A DNA stretch of 8,380 bases from Candidatus Latescibacterota bacterium (GTDB taxonomy: Bacteria > Latescibacterota > UBA2968): assembly GCA_018650745.1 (NCBI GenBank), contig JABIFK010000373.1, positions 1-8,380 of the forward strand, in the 5' to 3' direction. Positions 1-6,799 of the stretch are shown piece by piece. Position 1 is the stretch's first letter. Each line of letters begins with the position of its first letter. A model generated the notes under the pieces. The model was not told where the DNA came from and did not search any database. It worked only from the letters and a program-made list of their open reading frames with translations. Position numbers and translations under genes: made by a program.

Positions 1-808
1 CGGCACCTGTCGGGGTCCAAGCATCAAGTATGGCAATATCAACCGTGTGGATTCCGTCCGTGATGACTGTCCAAGATGTGGCCGTGCCGTCGTGGCGAAT
101 TCGGGCACCTGTTGCAGATGACAGCGGGCCGGATGTGAGGTCATAGTGACTGGAAATTTCAATGGCTTCAATTTGACTGAGGTCGCCAGACGTTATTGTA
201 TGATCGGCCAGATACCACGACTTGCTTGAGACAAAGGTGAGGTGGGTGACAAAGTTGTAGTTATTGGCATATTGCCCGTCAACGCGTAATCGGCCGGCCC
301 AAGGGCCCTGTGTTTCGGGTGTCACCTTTGCAGTGCCTATTGGTGTGAGGCGTTCACCTTTTTTGAGGATAAGTGTTGGTGTAGACAAACCCGGTTTGAC
401 AAATGCCTTTTCTTTAAATGTCACATCATCAACAATGTTAAATGGCGTGTGTTGGATGGTATAAGAAATGACACCTTGTTTTACGTAAGTGACATTGGGG
501 TGTTGCTCAACCGAAATAGGGTTTTTGACTCGTGCGGTGGCAGGGTCACCGCCAAAGGACAATGTGTAATTGTTTGTTTGGTAGGGGGCCAAGAAGGGTG
601 CAAAGGTGATCTCTGCGATTTCAACACTGCCGTCTGTATGTTTTTTTAGGGCATCTATCTGACAGGGCCATTCTTTGCCTTCTGTATCCTGAAGCCGAAA
701 AGGGTTGTTTTCTTGATACGTCTGCGGGGCCAGATAAAGGGTTGTTGAACATGGGAAGGATCGGCGTGCGAAACCATCGGATTCGCGCACTGTAAGGGTA
801 TAGGGCAT
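1..808 (-). CDS. Partial PcRGLX/YetA-like RIFT-barrel protein (5' part only)
   Basis: The minus strand is open for 269 codons from an ATG at 806-808 to the left edge, so the C-terminus is missing. The first in-frame stop upstream is a TGA near 895, and a GGAG lies 9 nt before the ATG. The product is rich in predicted beta strands, with no signal peptide or membrane segment. Residues 37-86 (FRLQDTEGKEWPCQ, then HTDGSVEIAEITFAP, ending YTLSFG) follow the pattern 'LvD.dG..vPaq...l..wpDGSvkw..v.F...y.l' of the N-terminal RIFT barrel of PcRGLX/YetA-like proteins. Residues about 173-204 (LRVDGQY, then THLTFVSSKSWYLADHTI) fit the following 'G.y....f..rl.fyags..v.v.hT' segment. Relatives include exo-acting rhamnogalacturonan lyases, so a role in degrading pectin-like polysaccharide is possible. 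The catalytic part would lie outside the window. The family call is from memory of the pattern and is moderate; that the frame is coding is much surer, given its length and lack of stops. Confidence 0.6.
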   Translation of the reverse strand, partial: MPYTLTVRESDGFARRSFPCSTTLYLAPQTYQENNPFRLQDTEGKEWPCQIDALKKHTDGSVEIAEITFAPFLAPYQTNNYTLSFGGDPATARVKNPISVEQHPNVTYVKQGVISYTIQHTPFNIVDDVTFKEKAFVKPGLSTPTLILKKGERLTPIGTAKVTPETQGPWAGRLRVDGQYANNYNFVTHLTFVSSKSWYLADHTITSGDLSQIEAIEISSHYDLTSGPLSSATGARIRHDGTATSWTVITDGIHTVDIAILDAWTPTGA

Positions 809-863
809 GTGGACAGGCTCCGAGTCAGTTGAAGAAGTATGTTGATTTGTTTTGTGTCGAATT

Positions 864-893
864 AAGGTAATCACGATTACGATGGGTTGTCAA
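864..893 (-). promoter_or_regulatory. Weak candidate promoter for the minus-strand RIFT-barrel gene
   Basis: On the minus strand a perfect TTGACA (888-893) is followed after 18 nt by TACCTT (864-869), which matches only half of a -10 box. It would give a leader of about 50 nt before the ATG at 808. The -35 match is good and the -10 is poor, so this is only a candidate. Confidence 0.25.
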
Positions 894-913
894 TATTTGA
901 ACGAGGGGATCGC

Positions 914-942
914 TTGCCCGATGGCCCGTTCACATGTATATT
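914..942 (+). promoter_or_regulatory. Candidate sigma-70-type promoter for the lipoprotein operon
   Basis: TTGCCC (914-919) and TATATT (937-942) are separated by 17 nt, matching four and five of six consensus positions. Transcription would start near 949 and leave a leader of about 47 nt before the ATG at 996. It sits in the divergent region, back to back with the candidate minus-strand promoter. Motif matching alone gives many false hits, so confidence is low. Confidence 0.3.
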
Positions 943-995
943 GAAGCCTAATATTCCATCATTAATGGTGCCGGGATTTATTGAGGGTGATGCTT

Positions 996-1433
996 ATGAA
1001 ACGCAGTCTTTGTGTGTGTGTGATGCTGTTGGCTCTTGTGGCTTGTGGCAGTGACAGCAGTACTGGGTCAACGACTTTTGTTGCAGAAGAATTAACAATA
1101 GAGGGAAATCCCTCGATTGTTGGAGAAGGTGCTGGTACGGCAGCGGCGCCGAGCGGTTTTATATCCATTGGCGGTCTTGTTGATAGCCGGTTGGGACTTG
1201 AATTGACCAACTTATCGGTGCAACTGCGTGTGTTGGCTGCCGATGGAAGTTTATTGGGGTCTGGTACTGTCGCTTGTAGCCCTGCAACTGTTGCTCCGGG
1301 TGGATCTTCAACATTTCAAACGAACGTGTCTTTGCCAGAAGCGTCTTATACATCAAGCAGTTCAATTGAAGTCACACCTGTTTGTGACCAGGGCACGGGC
1401 ACTGTGCGCAGTGTCTCTTTGCTGTGGAATTAA
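996..1433 (+). CDS. Small FxLYD-like lipoprotein
   Basis: This 145-residue protein starts with a lipoprotein signal: MKR, a hydrophobic stretch at residues 5-15, then the lipobox LVAC with Cys17 as the lipidated residue, followed by GSDSSTGS as a flexible linker. The ATG at 996 is chosen over the TTG at 981 and ATG at 990 because an AGGG (984-987) lies 8 nt upstream and because it gives a compact signal peptide. The mature part (about residues 40-140) looks like one beta-sandwich: a segment on local asymmetries of the type 'LTNLSVQLRVLAADGSLLGS', then 'APGGSSTFQTNVSLP'. This is the pattern of FxLYD-type domains, found in many secreted bacterial proteins of unknown function. Two further cysteines (in VACSP and TPVCDQ) could pair. 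The protein should sit anchored to a membrane, exposed outside the cytoplasm. It is probably the first gene of an operon with the phosphatase and TPR genes. Its binding partner is unknown. Confidence 0.75.
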   Translation: MKRSLCVCVMLLALVACGSDSSTGSTTFVAEELTIEGNPSIVGEGAGTAAAPSGFISIGGLVDSRLGLELTNLSVQLRVLAADGSLLGSGTVACSPATVAPGGSSTFQTNVSLPEASYTSSSSIEVTPVCDQGTGTVRSVSLLWN

Positions 1434-1455
1434 CTTTAACGACAATAGAGGGTTC

Positions 1456-2139
1456 ATGGAACTGTATTTGATTCGGCATGGTCAGTCGCAAAATAATGCT
1501 TGGGGTGATTCGGGTCATCGAGTAGCTGACCCGACATTGACTGAAGCGGGGCATGAACAAGCAAAAAGAGTTGCAGATCATGTGCGAAATGCAGATCAGG
1601 TGGATATAGATGCTGGGAAGGGGTATGGCATTGATCGGTTGTTTTGTAGTGCCATGCTGCGGACCCTACAAACTACTGCACCGATTGCACAAGCCTTGGG
1701 GGTGCCTGCTGAAATTTGGCTCGATTGGCATGAAGAAGGCGGTATTTGGTTAGACACGGAAGAGGGGGAGGTGGGTTTTTCGGGGTTGACTCGTGATGAA
1801 ATAGAAGCCCAGTTTCCGGGGTATAAGATCCCTGATGAAGTAACAGCCGATGGGTGGTGGAATCGGCCACGTGAAACGGTGGATGAGATGGCTGTGCGCG
1901 CAAAGCGGGTTGTAAAAGTTTTGGAAGAACAGTTTGTTGAGCAAGATATTCGCATGGCCTGTGTGACACACGGTGCATTTGCCAATGTGTTGATCCAAAC
2001 ATTGGTGAGTGGTGGTCTGCTACCGGGTATTTATTTTGGGCATTATAACACAGGCATTAGCCGAATCGATTTTGTCGATATGATGCGGCCTCGTTTTTTG
2101 AATCGGGTGGAGCATCTGCCTGTTGATCTGCGAACCTAA
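1456..2139 (+). CDS. Histidine phosphatase family protein (phosphoglycerate mutase-like)
   Basis: The 227-residue product has the full set of active-site marks of histidine phosphatase clan 1. LIRHGQS (residues 5-11) carries the nucleophile His8 with Arg7. SAMLRTLQT holds Arg69, E93/E94 in WHEEGG is the likely acid, and VTHGAF carries the second His162. Members transfer or remove phosphate through a phosphohistidine and act on sugar phosphates, phosphoglycerate or phosphoprotein; the substrate cannot be told here. The stretch at about residues 95-140, between the acid and the second His, is longer than in minimal members and may shape the pocket. No signal peptide is present, so it is cytoplasmic. 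The ATG at 1456 has a GAGG just upstream, and translation from here begins directly with the first beta strand. The same frame stays open upstream to 1228, but that part overlaps the lipoprotein gene. It follows that gene by 22 nt and precedes the TPR gene by 22 nt, which suggests one transcript. Confidence 0.9.
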   Translation: MELYLIRHGQSQNNAWGDSGHRVADPTLTEAGHEQAKRVADHVRNADQVDIDAGKGYGIDRLFCSAMLRTLQTTAPIAQALGVPAEIWLDWHEEGGIWLDTEEGEVGFSGLTRDEIEAQFPGYKIPDEVTADGWWNRPRETVDEMAVRAKRVVKVLEEQFVEQDIRMACVTHGAFANVLIQTLVSGGLLPGIYFGHYNTGISRIDFVDMMRPRFLNRVEHLPVDLRT

Positions 2140-2161
2140 TATATTTTAGCAGGTGTTGATT

Positions 2162-3394
2162 ATGTGGGTCTGGTTTGTCGTCGTATTATTTGCAAGTGCG
2201 CCTGTTTGGAGTGTGCAACCAAGGTATCAGGCACAACCCCAAGAAACGGTGAATGCGGGTGCCGCCGAGCACAACAATAAAGGCGCGCAGTTGGCCAACG
2301 ATGGGCGGTTGCTTGAGGCTGTAAGGGCGTTTCGGCAGGCGATTCAGTTGGTGCCCGATTTTGTAGGCGCCTATTATACCTTGGGCCGAGTCTATATGCA
2401 GTTGAAGCGGTATGACGATGCTGCGAAAGCATTTGCTGCAGCCGTACAGGCGCGACCCGATTACGGCGATGCCTGGTATCAATTGGGTATTGCGCTTCAA
2501 ATGCAAAAGGCGTTTAAATATGCCGGGAAAGCTTATTTGAGTGCCTTGGCTTATTATCCAAACGATCCCGATTTATTGTATCGTTTGGGGTTTGTGTTTA
2601 TACAAGAAAAAGATTGGATCCAGGCTGCGCACTATTGGGGCCGCTTGTATGATGAATACCCTCATCATACCGCACTTTCGCAAGTGCAACAGCATCTGCC
2701 TCATTTATATTTCAATTTGGGAACGCAACATTATGCAAATGGGGCCCAAAAAGATGCTGAGAAGGCCTTTTTGAAAACTGTGGACTTGGATCCTGGATAT
2801 GGTGCTGCCTTTTATAATTTGGGGCTTGTCTATCGAGATTTGGAGCAATTTAATCAATCGCAATCGGCCCTGGAAAATGCGTTAGACTTACAATATGATT
2901 CTTTGCAGGTTCAGTCTGTTTTGGCACATGTTTATACCCTTAAGGGCAGTTTAGAAGATGCAGAAATATTGTTTAGGCGTCTTCTAAAAGAAGGCAAGGA
3001 CCCAGTAAGCCCACACAGAGGGTTGGTTACTGTTAAAGTGAAGCAAAAGGATATTGCGGGTGCCTTGGTTGAGGCATTTACCGTGGTTGCTCATGCGCCT
3101 CGTGATGCCGCCAGTTTTTCTCTTTTGGCCTATGTCTATGAACACACTGGCAATGGGGAGCGTTACGGTGTAGGTTTTCAATCGGACAAAGCGATTACTG
3201 CGTATAAACGAGCGATTCGTTTGGATAAGAATAATGTGACACCCCAATTTAATTTGGGTATTTTGTATGGCCGTTTGGGAGATTGGGAAGCTGCTGTTAA
3301 AATACTAAAAAAAGCAGAAGAAACAGATCCAAACCACGAAGGTGTTAAGAAGTGGTTGCCAGATGTGCAAGCACGGTATGATGAATTACAATAA
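2162..3394 (+). CDS. Secreted or membrane-anchored TPR-repeat protein
   Basis: The 410-residue product begins with a hydrophobic stretch (MWVWFVVVLFASAPVWS) that looks like a signal peptide, with cleavage possible after ASA or VWS, or an uncleaved anchor. The rest is nearly all tetratricopeptide repeats of about 34 residues. Clear units start near residues 34, 68, 102, 136, 180, 214, 248 and 359; a weaker one starts near 282, and one near 316 carries an insertion (EHTGNGERYGVGFQ). That makes about ten, with the classic pattern as in YYTLGRVYMQLKRYDDAAKA. TPR arrays form a superhelical scaffold that binds proteins, so this is probably a partner-binding protein on the outer side of the cytoplasmic membrane. 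The partner may be the lipoprotein two genes upstream, but that is inference. The ATG at 2162 is chosen over the GTG at 2153 because AGGTG lies 6 nt before it. No catalytic domain is seen. No terminator follows the stop. Confidence 0.85.
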   Translation: MWVWFVVVLFASAPVWSVQPRYQAQPQETVNAGAAEHNNKGAQLANDGRLLEAVRAFRQAIQLVPDFVGAYYTLGRVYMQLKRYDDAAKAFAAAVQARPDYGDAWYQLGIALQMQKAFKYAGKAYLSALAYYPNDPDLLYRLGFVFIQEKDWIQAAHYWGRLYDEYPHHTALSQVQQHLPHLYFNLGTQHYANGAQKDAEKAFLKTVDLDPGYGAAFYNLGLVYRDLEQFNQSQSALENALDLQYDSLQVQSVLAHVYTLKGSLEDAEILFRRLLKEGKDPVSPHRGLVTVKVKQKDIAGALVEAFTVVAHAPRDAASFSLLAYVYEHTGNGERYGVGFQSDKAITAYKRAIRLDKNNVTPQFNLGILYGRLGDWEAAVKILKKAEETDPNHEGVKKWLPDVQARYDELQ

Positions 3395-3513
3395 AAAGAA
3401 GTCACGTGTCTTATAGGTCCCAGGGCAAAATTACGGAGTGCTGATTTAGGTTTCTTTTGATTATGACCTGCCGGCGTGTGACTTGTGACCGATTTGTCTT
3501 TTCACAGATTTTT

Positions 3514-3520
3514 AAGGAGG
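3514..3520 (+). promoter_or_regulatory. Ribosome binding site that sets the GTG start of the isomerase
   Basis: AAGGAGG is a near-perfect anti-16S match and sits 5 nt before GTG 3526-3528. It decides for this GTG and against a TTG at 3457 or ATG at 3463 in the same frame, which have no comparable site. Confidence 0.85.
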
Positions 3521-3525
3521 TTGTT

Positions 3526-4521
3526 GTGGCAGATGTCATTCTTTCTGGTTTTGCAGATGAAGGCCCCGTAAGCAAGCGCGCGGAAGAACAGTTTACAATG
3601 ATGCGGGCATTGGGTTTATCATATTATACCATTCGGTTTATCGATTTGGGAAATGGCATCAAAAACGTGATGCAGTTGACCAAGGCCGAAATTAAGAAGT
3701 TGCAAAAGTTGCATAAAGAATATGGAATGTCTGTATCAAGTCTCGGTTCGCCATTGGGCAAGGTTAAATTGTTGGATGTGGACGATGGAACAGAAAATCG
3801 ATATGTGCCCTTAAAGAAGTATTTGGATACAGAAGTGAAACGCGCCATTGAGTTGGCCCATGCGTTTGATACCAAACTGATTCGTGGATTCAGCTATTAT
3901 CACCCTGCAGGTTCTGACCCTTGGGATCATTTGGATCAGGCATCTGATCAGCTTGGCGAAATTGTGGCGCTGTGTGAAAAAGAAGGATTGATCTATGGGT
4001 CCGAAGTGGAATCTGATCTGATTGGTGGAGATGGTGAAACTTTGATTGCGATGCACAAAAAGATTAACAGCCCCAATACGTGCATTATTATGGATGTGGG
4101 CAATATGGAATATAAAGGCCACAGCCCAGAAAGTGTATTTGCTCAATATTTGAAAACCAAACCCGGTTTGGGATGGATTCATATTAAAGGTTTTAATGCA
4201 CCCGCAAATCGTGCGATGCTCAATCGTGCTGCAAAACGCGGTTTAACACGTTTTATTCCTGTTGATCAAGGTGATGCAGGGCACGAGATGGTGATGCGCG
4301 ATTTCAAATCTATGGTGCCCAAATTAGACCGCCAGTTCAAGAAGTTAGGCGTGCCAGGTGTGTTTGTCGATTTGGAGCCTCACGTTAAGGGTGGCGGACA
4401 ATTTGGTGGATTTAGTGGCGTAGACGGTTTTGGTGTGGCATTGCGGTCTTTGTGCAATTTGATGGATTATTTGGGGTATACCTATCATTTGAGTGATTAT
4501 GATGATCTAACCAATCCCTAG
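3526..4521 (+). CDS. Sugar phosphate isomerase/epimerase, xylose-isomerase-like TIM barrel
   Basis: The 331-residue protein has the length and strand pattern of the AP_endonuc_2/xylose isomerase-like TIM-barrel family. These enzymes bind a divalent metal and isomerise or epimerise sugars, keto-sugars or inositols. Likely metal ligands sit at the expected ends of strands: E160 in YGSEVES, D190 in IIMDVGNM, H219 in WIHIKGFN and E284 in VDLEPHV. R120 in LIRGFSYY is a usual conserved arginine. A Gly-rich segment (288-303, GGGQFGGFSGVDGFG) near the C-terminus may be a substrate loop. No signal peptide is seen, so it is cytoplasmic. It starts with GTG behind a strong AAGGAGG. The 131-nt gap to the TPR gene contains no convincing promoter or terminator, so it may be read from the upstream operon. 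A strong terminator follows 19 nt after the stop. Substrate is unknown; members often pair with Gfo/Idh/MocA proteins, as with the next gene here. Confidence 0.85.
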   Translation: MADVILSGFADEGPVSKRAEEQFTMMRALGLSYYTIRFIDLGNGIKNVMQLTKAEIKKLQKLHKEYGMSVSSLGSPLGKVKLLDVDDGTENRYVPLKKYLDTEVKRAIELAHAFDTKLIRGFSYYHPAGSDPWDHLDQASDQLGEIVALCEKEGLIYGSEVESDLIGGDGETLIAMHKKINSPNTCIIMDVGNMEYKGHSPESVFAQYLKTKPGLGWIHIKGFNAPANRAMLNRAAKRGLTRFIPVDQGDAGHEMVMRDFKSMVPKLDRQFKKLGVPGVFVDLEPHVKGGGQFGGFSGVDGFGVALRSLCNLMDYLGYTYHLSDYDDLTNP

Positions 4522-4540
4522 GATTTGTAGCGTTTATTCA

Positions 4541-4575
4541 AAGCGGGCCGAATGTGTTATTCGGCCCGCTTTTTT
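4541..4575 (+). terminator. Rho-independent terminator after the isomerase gene
   Basis: A perfect 12-bp GC-rich stem (AAGCGGGCCGAA at 4541-4552 with its complement at 4560-4571) encloses a 7-nt loop, and a run of six T (4570-4575) overlaps and follows the 3' arm. It separates the isomerase from the oxidoreductase-like gene. Confidence 0.93.
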
Positions 4576-4590
4576 ATGCGTGTTGCGCAC

Positions 4591-4619
4591 TTGCGCGATA
4601 TGGGTTGGGATGTTATCAT
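4591..4619 (+). promoter_or_regulatory. Candidate promoter for the Gfo/Idh/MocA gene
   Basis: TTGCGC (4591-4596) and TATCAT (4614-4619) have a 17-nt spacer; the -10 matches five of six positions, the -35 only three. A promoter is expected here because the terminator lies just upstream and the next gene starts at 4668. The leader would be about 42 nt. Confidence 0.38.
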
Positions 4620-4667
4620 GCACGCTGTAATTTGTTTAATCTAAAACAGAGATTCCTGGAGGATAAT

Positions 4668-5705
4668 ATGGCAGACAAGGTGCGTATTGGCATCATTGGT
4701 GCAGGTGGTATTTTTCGCAGTAGGCATTTTCCTGGTTTGGCTAAGGTTGACAACGCCGAGGTGATCGCTATTTGCAATCGGAGTGAGGATAGTGGTCGAA
4801 AGATTGCCGATGAATTTGGTCTTTCACCAGATTTGATGACGGATCCCGATGCGTTGATTGCACGGGATGATATTGACGCCGTGATGATTGGTACGTGGCC
4901 ATATAAACATTGTGAGTTTGTGCTGAAGGCTTTGGATGCTGGCAAACACGCTTTTGTGCAAGCCCGTATGGCCATGAATCTACATGAAGCGCAGTTGATG
5001 TATGCCAAAGCACAGGAGACGGGATTGGTGACTCAAATTTGTCCGTCTCCGATGGGTATGAAAGGCGATTGGTTCATGCGCCGGTTGATTGGTGAAGGAT
5101 ACTTGGGCGACATTTACAATGTGTATACACGATCGTTTAGTGGCGGCAACAGTGACCCGAATGATCCATTGCATTGGCGTCAGGTGTCGCGCTATTCAGG
5201 GTTGAACATACTTAATATGGGTATTTTAGTAGAGGTCGTTCACCGTTGGTTTGGCCACATGCAAACGATTTCAGCCCAAGCCGAAACATTTATTAAAGAA
5301 CGATCAACAGAGGATGGGACAGGTCCAGTGGAACGGCCCGACTCGGTGAGCATTACGGGGAAGATGGAAAATGGTGCGACAGCTGCGTTTTTGTTCTCTG
5401 CAGTCGCACGTTTTGGTATGGATTCGCAAGTAGAAGCTTATGGCAGCGAGGGCACACTTGTTTATAAATTGGGCAGCAATACGATTTTGGGTGGCAAAGT
5501 GGGAGATGATGGGTTAAAAGAGATTCCAATTCCAGAAGATGAAGCACGGGAATGGACGGTGGAAAAAGACTTTGTGGATGCCATTCAAGGCGGGTCACAA
5601 GGCGATACGAGTTTTTACGATGGTTTGAAGTATATGGAATTTACGGAAGCCGTGGCACGTTCTGTTGAGCGAGGCGCCGTGGTAAATTTACCAGTCGTGG
5701 GTTGA
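4668..5705 (+). CDS. Gfo/Idh/MocA-family protein with altered catalytic residues
   Basis: The 345-residue product has the family's length and two-domain layout. The N-terminal Rossmann fold starts with IGIIGAGGIF (residues 7-16), the glycine loop for NAD(P), and continues through VIAICNRS (32-39) and AVMIGTWPYKHCEFVLKAL (71-89). The C-terminal alpha/beta domain starts near residue 125. The usual EKP motif, whose lysine is catalytic, is replaced: HAFVQARMA gives Q98-A99-R100. The usual D-x-x-x-H pair (Asp172/His176 in Bacillus IolG, by my recollection) aligns with N183-MGI-L187. All three key positions therefore look changed, so ordinary sugar dehydrogenase activity is doubtful. It may use another chemistry or act as a binding or regulatory protein. 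The ATG at 4668 has GGAGG 5 nt upstream. The in-frame extension to 4554 would begin inside the terminator hairpin. A role beside the upstream isomerase in sugar or inositol-type metabolism is inference. Confidence 0.85.
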   Translation: MADKVRIGIIGAGGIFRSRHFPGLAKVDNAEVIAICNRSEDSGRKIADEFGLSPDLMTDPDALIARDDIDAVMIGTWPYKHCEFVLKALDAGKHAFVQARMAMNLHEAQLMYAKAQETGLVTQICPSPMGMKGDWFMRRLIGEGYLGDIYNVYTRSFSGGNSDPNDPLHWRQVSRYSGLNILNMGILVEVVHRWFGHMQTISAQAETFIKERSTEDGTGPVERPDSVSITGKMENGATAAFLFSAVARFGMDSQVEAYGSEGTLVYKLGSNTILGGKVGDDGLKEIPIPEDEAREWTVEKDFVDAIQGGSQGDTSFYDGLKYMEFTEAVARSVERGAVVNLPVVG

Positions 5706-5707
5706 TA

Positions 5708-5771
5708 GAATAGACGAATAGACGAATAGACGAATAGACGAATAGACGAATCAGCGAATAGACGAATAGAC
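5708..5771 (+). repeat. Tandem array of eight 8-bp units (GAATAGAC)
   Basis: Eight head-to-tail 8-bp units begin 3 nt after the Gfo/Idh/MocA stop. Five perfect GAATAGAC copies (5708-5747) are followed by one variant GAATCAGC (5748-5755) and two more perfect copies (5756-5771). The array is non-coding; every unit carries a TAG in one frame. It may vary in copy number through slippage. Its function is unknown. Confidence 0.9.
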
Positions 5772-5814
5772 GAGATTGCTATCTATGATTTTGGGTGATG
5801 GGATTTGCAGTTTC

Positions 5815-5838
5815 GTTGATTCGCTGATTCGCTGATTT
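5815..5838 (-). repeat. Inverted copies of the variant 8-bp unit
   Basis: Read on the minus strand, this stretch is three 8-bp units related to the variant GAATCAGC: AAATCAGC, GAATCAGC and GAATCAAC. It lies 43 nt after the direct array. CGAATCAGCGAAT at 5747-5759 is perfectly complementary to 5819-5831, giving a 13-bp stem with a 59-nt loop. It ends 19 nt before the HAD gene start. No run of T follows the stem closely enough for a classical terminator, although TTTTT lies at 5836-5840. Confidence 0.85.
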
Positions 5839-5857
5839 TTAAAATTGGGAGGTTTGG

Positions 5858-6721
5858 GTGATTCGGTTGGTCGCATTTGATTTGGATGGCACGTTGTTAC
5901 ACCAGTCCAATGAAGCTTCGCAGGCTTCTTGGGACGTGATTCAAGCATTATTAGATCGGGGTGTTCGGGTGGCGTCTGTTAGTGGGCGCAATTTCGATCG
6001 CAATCAAATTCCTTTTCACACAGCCCCAAAAGTTGCCGACGCGCTTTATGTGGGGGGGTACAATGGTGCATTGGCATTTGCGCCGCGTGATGAAGGTCGT
6101 CGTGAATTGATGTATGAACAACGATTGACACCCGAAGTATTTAATACTTTGATGGCCTATATATCCGACAAAAATATGAATTTTATTTATTGTCGGTGCG
6201 ATTTAGAAGGTGATGATATTTCGGAAGTGTATATCACCGACCGTGATACGGAGCTTGGGCGTGCTGTTGCGGCCATGACGGATATGACCTACGAGCTTGA
6301 TGCGGGTTTGGTCGATCGTATTCGCACAGGCCGTTTGGGCATTCCTCCGAAGATCATGCTTTTGCCCGAACCAGACCAGGTTGATCAAACATTGGCTGAC
6401 TTGAAGCGCATTTTTGGCGACCAAGTTTATTTGGCCTGGGCTGTTGTTGGACGCATTGAAGTTATGCATGCACAAGTGGATAAGTCTGTGGCATTAAAGG
6501 CGATTGCTGATCATGCGGGCATTCCAATGGCTGACGTGATGGCTGTAGGAGATGGCAACAATGATTTGCCCATGCTCAAGGCAGCCGGTGTGGGGGTGGT
6601 AATGGGCAATGCCGACCCCGCCACAATGGCTGCTGGGGTAGATATGGGATTACATGTGACGTCATCTGTTGAAGAAGAAGGTTTTGCGGTTGCCGTAAGG
6701 AAATTTGTTTTGGATGTCTGA
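5858..6721 (+). CDS. Cof-type HAD phosphatase (HAD-IIB)
   Basis: The 287-residue product has all four HAD motifs. FDLDGT (residues 7-12) carries nucleophile D8 and acid/base D10. SVSGRN (40-45) gives the phosphate-binding S42. K199 in QVDKSVALKAI is motif III. GDGNNDLPML (221-230) carries the metal-binding aspartates D222 and D226. The large insert between motifs II and III (about residues 60-190) is the C2-type cap of Cof/HAD-IIB enzymes. The tail 'VMGNAD...GVDMGLHVTSSVEEEGFA' is also typical of that group. Such enzymes dephosphorylate sugar phosphates, nucleotides or cofactors such as PLP, often with broad specificity, in the cytoplasm. The specific substrate is not readable. The GTG start has GGGAGG 5 nt upstream and places the DLDGT strand at the very N-terminus, as usual. 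It sits 152 nt after the oxidoreductase-like gene, across the repeat region; no clear promoter is seen. Confidence 0.92.
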   Translation: MIRLVAFDLDGTLLHQSNEASQASWDVIQALLDRGVRVASVSGRNFDRNQIPFHTAPKVADALYVGGYNGALAFAPRDEGRRELMYEQRLTPEVFNTLMAYISDKNMNFIYCRCDLEGDDISEVYITDRDTELGRAVAAMTDMTYELDAGLVDRIRTGRLGIPPKIMLLPEPDQVDQTLADLKRIFGDQVYLAWAVVGRIEVMHAQVDKSVALKAIADHAGIPMADVMAVGDGNNDLPMLKAAGVGVVMGNADPATMAAGVDMGLHVTSSVEEEGFAVAVRKFVLDV

Positions 6722-6799
6722 GCTTTACAAAACGCAGATTCTGGGGTAAGCTATAAACTGAATACGGAGTTGGTTCTTACTATTACAAGGGTAGCAGAT

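Noticed and set aside
264..649. Two overlapping 66-codon plus-strand frames (264-464 and 449-649)
   Set aside because: They lie opposite the much longer minus-strand frame that covers 1-808, have no convincing ribosome sites, and their products have no recognisable features.
1228..1455. Upstream extension of the histidine phosphatase
   Set aside because: It would overlap the lipoprotein gene in another frame; the ATG at 1456 has a ribosome site and puts the RHG motif at the usual distance from the N-terminus.
1596..2002. Minus-strand frames of 109 and 129 codons
   Set aside because: They are antisense to the histidine phosphatase gene, whose active-site motifs are all intact on the plus strand.
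3457..3525. 23-codon upstream extension of the sugar isomerase
   Set aside because: The AAGGAGG at 3514-3520 sits exactly right for the GTG at 3526, and the extension is Cys/Arg-rich and unlike the family.
4554..4667. 38-codon upstream extension of the Gfo/Idh/MocA gene
   Set aside because: It would start inside the terminator hairpin, and the ATG at 4668 has a clear GGAGG and leads straight into the Rossmann fold.
5708..5838. CRISPR array
   Set aside because: The units are 8 bp and directly adjacent with no spacers, and no cas gene is present.
6724..6757. TTTACA and TATAAA as a promoter before the unknown gene
   Set aside because: The spacer is 22 nt, too long for a sigma-70-type promoter.
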